Assembly: GCF_024199795.1 (NCBI RefSeq)
Contig: NZ_JANADK010000001.1
Location: forward strand, 4,898,001 to 4,962,000
Source of the DNA: Bradyrhizobium sp. CCGB01
GTDB taxonomy: Bacteria; Pseudomonadota; Alphaproteobacteria; Rhizobiales; Xanthobacteraceae
Direction of reading: 5' to 3'
DNA: 64,000 bases
Numbering within the stretch: the first letter of the stretch is position 1; every line of letters starts with the position of its first letter. A program made the position numbers and the translations under genes. This document shows positions 58,576 through 64,000 of the stretch, one piece after another. Under the pieces are notes generated by a model, which made no database searches, was not told the origin of the DNA, and saw only the letters and a list, made by a program, of their open reading frames with translations.

Positions 58576-60051
58576 TCAGTTCACCTTCACGACGTCATCA
58601 GGTTTCCAGGTCTGATCGAAGAATTCGACGCCGGTGCCATAGAGGCGCAGCGCAGCCAGGAAATTCCGTCCGCTGACGGTCTGAATCCAGTTCGACTCCG
58701 GCGCGTTGGCCGGCTTTTGCGGCGCGAACCAGATGTCGACCGAGCCGTCGCTGTTGGTCGCGACCTTGTTGAAGCCGTTGATCGACGGCAGCAGTTGCGG
58801 TGTCTCCGGCATCGTTCCGTCGGTGACGTTGTAGGCCGTCACGGCCCAGAACAAGGCGGCCGGTGGATTGGGCGGCAGATGCAGCTTGTAGGTGTTCGCA
58901 CCGTTCAGAAATTCACCTTTGGAGTCGCGCCCTGTGAACGGATATTTCGATCCCGCGCCAAGCGTGCGCATGACCATGGCGGACGCCGTGGAATAGGCAA
59001 ATTGGAAGTACGACGCACGCTGATCCACATCGAGATAGCCGTCCTGAAGCCATTCCGCGGTGCCGCCGGCCCAAGTGTTCTCGTATTGGCGATCATTGTA
59101 GTACCGCGTACGGCCGTCCGGGCGGCCGAGCTGACGATTGGCCAGGATCATCCTCGGCGCGGTCTCGACTGCCTTCTTCAGCAGTTCCTGCTGCTTCGCG
59201 CCGGGATTGAACGGCTGGCCTTTGATGATGCCGATCGATGCCAGCACCCCGCGCAGCTCGGGATCGATGGCGGCGACGGGTTCGTAGTCGACGAACGCCT
59301 TGAGCTTCGTCCAGTAGGCATTGTCGACCGGGTACATCATGTTGACGCGCTTGCCGCTGCCATTGGGGAATTGCATCGGCTTGACGTCTTTTTCCATCGC
59401 CCACAGGGGATAGATGCGTGTTTGTTCCGCCAGCGCCACAGCGGGCTTGGGGTCAGGTCCGTTGTCGCCCTTCGCCATCACGGTGCGGAAGAACAGGAAG
59501 ACGTTGTAAGTCGATGATTTGAACGCGAAGTACCCTTGAGGAATCTCGCCCTCATAGCCAGGCGGCAGCAGCAGATAGAGCCCGCCGCGCGCACGATCAG
59601 GACCGATCGCACCGACATCCGTGATGGTCCGCTGGAAGAAATCGGTGAACATGCCGATCACGTTCGCAGGCGCAGCCACCACGAGCGGGCCGGTCTCCTT
59701 GAGGTCGAGATAGTTCATGGAGTAGACGACGTCGGCATTGGGGGTCGGCACCCACGCGCGCGAGTCCATCCTGTCTTTCCAGATCGGCAGGACGTTGTAG
59801 CCCTTTCCGAAGGCGGCCTCTGAACCGTCGCGCATGCCGATCACGTTCAATGCCGGCTGCATCGTCATGTAGGCGTGGATCGCGCGCTGATAGAACAATT
59901 CGTCGCGGAGGTCCTCAGCTTCCTTCTGAGGCAGCCAATTCCCGTTGTTTATCTGTTTGATCAGGGGAGGAACCGGCTGATCCTGCGCCATTGCGGACGA
60001 GCTGGTGAAGATAGAGGAAACCAGGAGAGCGGACATCAATACTGTTTTCAT
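58576..60051 (-). CDS. DUF1254/DUF1214 exported protein, copy 2
   Basis: 491 residues. Sec-type signal peptide [19 protein letters not shown], unlike the Tat-like one of copy 1. DUF1254 ([21 protein letters not shown]) and DUF1214 ([38 protein letters not shown]) are both present. ATG 60051 is chosen for AGGAAGCAA directly upstream. Likely cotranscribed with copy 1. Confidence 0.88.
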   Translation of the reverse strand: MKTVLMSALLVSSIFTSSSAMAQDQPVPPLIKQINNGNWLPQKEAEDLRDELFYQRAIHAYMTMQPALNVIGMRDGSEAAFGKGYNVLPIWKDRMDSRAWVPTPNADVVYSMNYLDLKETGPLVVAAPANVIGMFTDFFQRTITDVGAIGPDRARGGLYLLLPPGYEGEIPQGYFAFKSSTYNVFLFFRTVMAKGDNGPDPKPAVALAEQTRIYPLWAMEKDVKPMQFPNGSGKRVNMMYPVDNAYWTKLKAFVDYEPVAAIDPELRGVLASIGIIKGQPFNPGAKQQELLKKAVETAPRMILANRQLGRPDGRTRYYNDRQYENTWAGGTAEWLQDGYLDVDQRASYFQFAYSTASAMVMRTLGAGSKYPFTGRDSKGEFLNGANTYKLHLPPNPPAALFWAVTAYNVTDGTMPETPQLLPSINGFNKVATNSDGSVDIWFAPQKPANAPESNWIQTVSGRNFLAALRLYGTGVEFFDQTWKPDDVVKVN

Positions 60052-60320
60052 TTGCTTCCTCATTTCACACGGGAGCAATTTTCGCGACGTCGTTTCAATT
60101 GTGGATGGATCGTCCGGATACTGCTCCTCATTTGGAGCTGTATCATCGCATCAGTTCCATCTTACCGTTATGCAGTTTGTGCCAGGACGCGAGTCCTGCG
60201 GCAGTTTGACTCAAGAGAGCATCAATGACGGTGCTCGCGCGAAACGATCGGGTCGGATCCCCAGTTCCGCCTCTTGGCACCGATTCCGCCGCATGCTTCG
60301 CTGCCTCGCATGAGGCGACC

Positions 60321-60827
60321 ATGGCGAGGTGGGGTATGGCGGGGCGTGATCAGCTCGACGGCATCGATCTGAAGATACTATCCGAGCTGCAGCAGGACGG
60401 GCGCGTTCGCAACAATGAGCTGGCGCTACGCGTCGGCGTCTCCGCGCCAAACTGCCTGCGGCGGCTGAAATCGCTGTTCAGCCGCGGCGTGATCCGGGCA
60501 GTCCGCGCCGTCATCGACGAGCGGCTGCTCGGCTATGAGGTGGTGTCGTTCGTCTCGATCCAGCTCGGCAGCCAGGCCCAGCCGGTGCTGGAGGCGTTCG
60601 AGAGCTCGATATCAGCGATCCCGCGCATCCAGCAGTGCTGGCGGATTTCGGGCGACACCGACTATCTGCTGAAATGCGTCGCGCCCAATGTCGAGAGCAT
60701 GCGCCAGCAACTCCTGCATTTCGCCGCCATGCCTGATGTGAAGAACGTCCGCAGCTTCCCGGTGCTGGGTGTCGCGAAGGACGTGCCGCTTCCGTTGCAG
60801 GAAGGCATGGCGGCGGCAGCAGGATAG
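60321..60827 (+). CDS. Lrp/AsnC-family transcriptional regulator
   Basis: 168 residues. The helix-turn-helix is DLKILSELQQDGRVRNNELALRVGVSAPNCLRRLKSL (about 10-47; cited from 60360 on) and the RAM domain follows (FVSIQLGSQAQPVLEAFESS, CWRISGDTDYLLKCVAP). ATG 60321 follows GAGGCGACC; 60336 is an alternative. It is divergent from the DUF1254 pair, which may be its target. Confidence 0.9.
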   Translation: MARWGMAGRDQLDGIDLKILSELQQDGRVRNNELALRVGVSAPNCLRRLKSLFSRGVIRAVRAVIDERLLGYEVVSFVSIQLGSQAQPVLEAFESSISAIPRIQQCWRISGDTDYLLKCVAPNVESMRQQLLHFAAMPDVKNVRSFPVLGVAKDVPLPLQEGMAAAAG

Positions 60828-61058
60828 GGGGCCGCGCACTCCGGCCGTTGGCCCGGCGACGATTTCACAAAAACCGAACTAGCGGCCTACTGATAGCTTA
60901 GTAACTCACCTAACTGTGACATGTGATTTAGGAAGCCCTGCGATGCGCTGGAACGTGATTGTCGGCTCGCGCGCCCGGCCTACATCCGGGGTGTGAACCT
61001 TGGCGTGCGTCCCATGCCGAGGACTCTTTTGTGGGACCCTGAGCTAGGAAAAGACAGC

Positions 61059-61358
61059 ATGACCTCGACCTCGAAGACGTTCGTCGCCTCCGCTGCGACG
61101 CTGTTCGCCTCTGCGTTTCTCATGATGACCGCGCCCGCTGCCAAGGCCGACGACTTCTGCATCACCAACGGCGCCCAGGCCGCGCACGGTTGCGGCTATC
61201 CGACGATGGAAGCCTGCCGTCAGGCGGCCGGCGGCATCGGCGGCATGTGCTCGCAGAGTGGCGGCGCGAAGACCAGCAACGACGCGCTCGCGTTCCAGCC
61301 GAAGCAGACGCAGTCGCGCGGCAAGCATCGCTCGGGCGGCCAGACCAACTCGAACTAA
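61059..61358 (+). CDS. Exported DUF3551 protein
   Basis: 99 residues. Signal peptide (FVASAATLFASAFLMMTAPAAKA) then the DUF3551 core: DDFCITNGAQAAHGCGYPTMEACRQAAGGIGGMC with four cysteines (cited in part), and a basic disordered tail. AGGAAAAGACAGC precedes the ATG. Function unknown. Confidence 0.82.
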   Translation: MTSTSKTFVASAATLFASAFLMMTAPAAKADDFCITNGAQAAHGCGYPTMEACRQAAGGIGGMCSQSGGAKTSNDALAFQPKQTQSRGKHRSGGQTNSN

Positions 61359-61386
61359 CGATAGAAGTCCCGTTTCTAGACTTTGC

Positions 61387-61420
61387 GGCCTCCGAGGTTC
61401 ATCTCGGGGGCCGTTATTTT
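61387..61420 (+). terminator. Intrinsic terminator after DUF3551 gene
   Basis: GGCCTCCGAG and CTCGGGGGCC arms (one G-T pair) with a GTTCAT loop, then GTTATTTT. It ends transcription from the gene at 61059. Confidence 0.7.
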
Positions 61421-61454
61421 ATGACAATCGGGCGACGGCGCGCGCGCGTGTGCC

Positions 61455-62483
61455 TCAGCGATACCGGCCGCGAAATTCGCGCGGGGAGGCGCCGGTCCAG
61501 GTGCGGAAGGCACGGGAAAAGCTCTTTTCGTTGCGGAAGCCGGCGATCTCCGCGATCCGCTTGATCGGGGCGCGTCCGCGCATCAGCTCCTGCTTGGCGA
61601 GCTCGAACTTTGCTTCTTCCTTGAGGTCGCGCAGCGAGGTCGCTTCCTCGCGCAGGCGGCGATGCATGGTGCGGGTGGAGAGCGCCAGCTCGCTCGCGAC
61701 GTCTTCGGCGCCGAGGCTACGGCCGCGCGCGTTGCGCAGCACGCGGCGGACGCGCTCGACCAGCAGCCGGTCGCGCCGATAGGGCAGCACCGTCAGCCGC
61801 AACGCGCCCTTGAGCATGTTGTCGAGGTCTGCCGCGCTGCGCGTGAGCGGCAGCGAGAGATAGTGCTTGTCGAAGATGATCGATGCGCACTTGGCGTCGA
61901 AGCGGATGCTCCGACTGAAGATGGTCGGATAGACCGAGACGTGGTCCGGCTCGGGGTACGGAAACTCCGCGGCGCGGAGCGCGATCCTGGAATCGACCGC
62001 CCAGCAGGAAAAGCCGAGCACGTAGCGGAGCAGGGTGACCAGGCAGAATTCGCGCAAGGGTCCGAGGTCGCGCAGCTCCCGGATGGAGACGATTGCGGTC
62101 TCCTCGCCGACCGCGAGCTCGAGCAGCACGTCCTCGGTCAGCAGGCGGTGATGCCGGCACCAGCGTTTTAGCGCGACTTCGAGCGTGGGGGCTGTGATCG
62201 AGGCGCGGCACAGCATGCCGTAGGTGCCGAACGGCAGCCGGCGCGAGAACCAGCCGAGCGCCTCGTCGTCGAGCTCGCGCATGGCGTGGCCCGCCAGGGC
62301 CTCGAACTGGGCGGCCGTGACCCGCCCATCCGGAGAATTGACAAGGTCTGGCGGTACCTGGCCCCGGCTCAGCGCCTCCGCCGGATCGCGGCCATAGCGT
62401 TCGTAAGCGGCAATTACGCCGCGGACGAAGGCGGCAGGGGTCATTGCGCGGCGCGGGATCGCGGTGGCGACTTGGAACGGCAT
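61455..62483 (-). CDS. AraC-family regulator, divergent from isovaleryl-CoA dehydrogenase
   Basis: 342 residues. The N-terminal arabinose-binding-like domain (TPAAFVRGVIAAYERYGRDP ... LPFGTYGMLCRASITAPTLEVALKRW) is followed by a C-terminal AraC HTH (EDVASELALSTRTMHRRLREE, KRIAEIAGFRNEKSFSRAFRTWTG). AAAGGATTTCCG precedes ATG 62483. The 112-bp gap to the ivd gene makes control of leucine degradation likely; the ligand is unknown. Confidence 0.9.
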   Translation of the reverse strand: MPFQVATAIPRRAMTPAAFVRGVIAAYERYGRDPAEALSRGQVPPDLVNSPDGRVTAAQFEALAGHAMRELDDEALGWFSRRLPFGTYGMLCRASITAPTLEVALKRWCRHHRLLTEDVLLELAVGEETAIVSIRELRDLGPLREFCLVTLLRYVLGFSCWAVDSRIALRAAEFPYPEPDHVSVYPTIFSRSIRFDAKCASIIFDKHYLSLPLTRSAADLDNMLKGALRLTVLPYRRDRLLVERVRRVLRNARGRSLGAEDVASELALSTRTMHRRLREEATSLRDLKEEAKFELAKQELMRGRAPIKRIAEIAGFRNEKSFSRAFRTWTGASPREFRGRYR

Positions 62484-62595
62484 CGGAAATCCTTTGGGAA
62501 AATCCTCGCCAAGTTTGGCGGAAAATGCAACCTTTTCGACCGCAAGAGGGCCAGGACCCCGCTAGGTTCGGTCCCCAAAATACGGAGGAATCGCC

Positions 62596-63768
62596 GTGAA
62601 CATCCCGAGCATCGATTTCGATCTGGGCGAAGACATCAGCATGCTGCGCGACACGCTTCGCGCCTTCGTGGAGGCGGAGATCGCCCCGCGCGCGGCCGAG
62701 ATCGAGAAAGCCAATCTGTTCCCGGCCGACCTCTGGAAGCGTTTTGGCGACCTCGGCCTGCTCGGCATGACCGCGCCGGAGCAATATGGCGGCTCCAACA
62801 TGGGCTATCTCGCCCACATCGTCGCCATGGAGGAGATTTCGCGCGGCTCGGCGGCCGTCGGGCTGTCCTACGGCGCCCATTCCAACCTCTGCGTCAACCA
62901 GATCCGCCGCAACGGCAACGACGCGCAGCGCCAGCGCTATCTGCCGAAGCTGATCTCAGGCGAGCATGTCGGCGCGCTGGCGATGTCCGAGCCCGGCGCC
63001 GGCTCCGACGTCGTCTCGATGAAGCTGCGCGCCGACAAGCGCGGCGACCGCTATGTGCTCAATGGCTCCAAGATGTGGATCACCAATGGCGGCGACGCCG
63101 ACGTGCTGGTGGTCTACGCCAAGACCGATCCGGCAGCGGGACCTCGCGGCATGACCGCGTTCCTGATCGAGAAAGGTTTCAAGGGGTTCACCCACGGCCA
63201 CCATCTCGACAAGCTCGGCATGCGCGGCTCCAACACCTATCCCTTGTTCTTCGACGAATGCGAGGTGCCCGAGGAGAACGTGCTCGGCAAGGTCGGCGAG
63301 GGCGTCAAGGTGCTGATGTCCGGCCTCGACTATGAGCGCGCGGTGCTCTCGGGCGGCCCGCTCGGCATCATGGCGGCCTGCATGGACGCGGTGGTGCCCT
63401 ACATGCACGAGCGCAAGCAATTCGGCCAGCCGATCGGCGATTTCCAGCTGATGCAGGGCAAGCTCGCCGACATGTATGCGACCTGGCAGGCCACGCGCGC
63501 CTATGTTTATGCCGTCGGGCGGGCCTGCGACCGCGCCGACCACGCGCGCACGCTGCGCAAGGATTCCGCTGCCTCGATCCTCTATTCCGCGGAGAAGGCG
63601 ACATGGATGGCCGGCGAGGCGATCCAGGCGCTCGGCGGCGTCGGTTATACATCCGAATTTCCGGTCGGACGGCTCTGGCGCGATGCAAAGCTCTACGAGA
63701 TCGGCGCCGGCACCTCGGAGGTTCGGCGCATGCTGATCGGCCGCGAACTGATGGCCGAGACGGCGTAA
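62596..63768 (+). CDS. ivd: Isovaleryl-CoA dehydrogenase
   Basis: 390 residues, acyl-CoA dehydrogenase fold. [15 protein letters not shown] and [19 protein letters not shown] are FAD/substrate motifs, and the base is the Glu of [13 protein letters not shown], the position typical of isovaleryl-CoA dehydrogenases. GTG 62596 with GGAGGAATCGCC before it is the start. The following gene encodes the MCC beta subunit, the next step of leucine degradation, which supports the substrate. Confidence 0.92.
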   Translation: MNIPSIDFDLGEDISMLRDTLRAFVEAEIAPRAAEIEKANLFPADLWKRFGDLGLLGMTAPEQYGGSNMGYLAHIVAMEEISRGSAAVGLSYGAHSNLCVNQIRRNGNDAQRQRYLPKLISGEHVGALAMSEPGAGSDVVSMKLRADKRGDRYVLNGSKMWITNGGDADVLVVYAKTDPAAGPRGMTAFLIEKGFKGFTHGHHLDKLGMRGSNTYPLFFDECEVPEENVLGKVGEGVKVLMSGLDYERAVLSGGPLGIMAACMDAVVPYMHERKQFGQPIGDFQLMQGKLADMYATWQATRAYVYAVGRACDRADHARTLRKDSAASILYSAEKATWMAGEAIQALGGVGYTSEFPVGRLWRDAKLYEIGAGTSEVRRMLIGRELMAETA

Positions 63769-63792
63769 AACCTTCACCTGATTGGAATCAAC

Positions 63793-64000
63793 ATGGCGCT
63801 CCATTCCAGCATCGATACGTCATCATCCGACTTTGCGCGCAATTCCGAGGCCATGCGCACCCTCGTCGCGGATTTGCGCGAAAAGCTCGCCCAAGTCGCC
63901 GGCGGCGGCGGCGAGGCCTCGCGCAGCCGCCACACCGCGCGCGGCAAGATGCTGGCACGCGAGCGCGTCGATCTGCTGATCGATCCCGGCACCTCGTTCA
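63793..64000 (+). CDS. mccB: Methylcrotonyl-CoA carboxylase beta subunit, 3' end cut by window
   Basis: First 69 codons. [21 protein letters not shown] and [24 protein letters not shown] (in part) match the N-terminus of acyl-CoA carboxyltransferase beta subunits, of the MccB type in this context. It starts 24 bp after ivd, consistent with a liu/ivd operon. Confidence 0.88.
   Translation, partial: MALHSSIDTSSSDFARNSEAMRTLVADLREKLAQVAGGGGEASRSRHTARGKMLARERVDLLIDPGTSF

Overview
The window reads as a chromosomal segment of an alphaproteobacterium of the Bradyrhizobium / Nitrobacteraceae type. Grounds: GC-rich coding sequence with frequent GTG/TTG starts, a tripartite tricarboxylate transporter (TctCBA), DUF3551, DUF2934, Omp25-like and ETC complex I small-subunit proteins, FixK/FNR-type boxes (TTGAC-N4-ATCAA), an alphaproteobacterial LexA-type box (GTTC-N7-GTTC), a rhizobial-type promoter with a CTATAT -10 element, and the GTAGCCCGGAT palindromic repeats typical of these genomes. 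This is from sequence reading alone; no database search was run. No phage, IS element, integrase or CRISPR array was seen. The window cuts a CoA-transferase gene at the left edge and a methylcrotonyl-CoA carboxylase beta-subunit gene at the right edge.

Layout. 1-5.0 kb: an organic-acid cluster (family III CoA-transferase, TctC, TctB, TctA, PdxA-type dehydrogenase). 5.0-11.1 kb: Ca2+/H+ antiporter, two cupins, NmrA-like SDR, GAF-nucleotide cyclase, and a soluble MCP-like sensor. 11.4-16.3 kb: recJ, SDR plus class II aldolase, lytic transglycosylase. 16.4-20.6 kb: small exported/membrane proteins, divergent MarR and carboxymuconolactone-decarboxylase-like genes, a second exported cupin, and an M23 peptidase. 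20.6-23.5 kb: elongation factor P (TTG start) divergent from epmA-epmB, the complete beta-lysylation module. 23.9-25.2 kb: DAHP synthase preceded by what looks like a ribosome-mediated attenuator whose leader peptide contains YFWYFSY. 26.0-31.7 kb: an anaerobic operon of pyruvate formate-lyase, its activase, an AAE-family exporter and a formate channel, with a FixK/FNR box placed for activation.

31.7-41.7 kb: PrsW-type protease, fatty-acid desaturase, PilZ proteins, tRNA-Glu, GST, glyoxalase, SulP transporter and a GFA-type zinc protein, with several very short membrane proteins. 41.8-49.6 kb is rich in small genes: a row of five small membrane proteins, CsbD-like, HU, DUF2934, an SOS-like 45-residue protein, duplicated hairpins and short exported proteins. 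49.9-56.9 kb: sirtuin, dual cold-shock-domain protein with nested palindromes upstream and a 19-bp tandem repeat at its stop codon, DUF192, tRNA-Pro, Omp25-like barrel, Ser/Thr-rich protein, OpgC and NDUFS4-like protein. 57-61.4 kb: two tandem DUF1254/DUF1214 paralogues, an Lrp/AsnC regulator and a DUF3551 protein. 61.4-64 kb: an AraC regulator divergent from isovaleryl-CoA dehydrogenase and the start of the MCC beta subunit (leucine degradation).

The strongest lead is the aroG leader region (25,008-25,173): near-consensus promoter, start codon where the transcript should begin, aromatic-rich 26-codon ORF, and two identical strands competing for the same partner, one forming an intrinsic terminator. 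The second is the FixK-linked fermentation operon.
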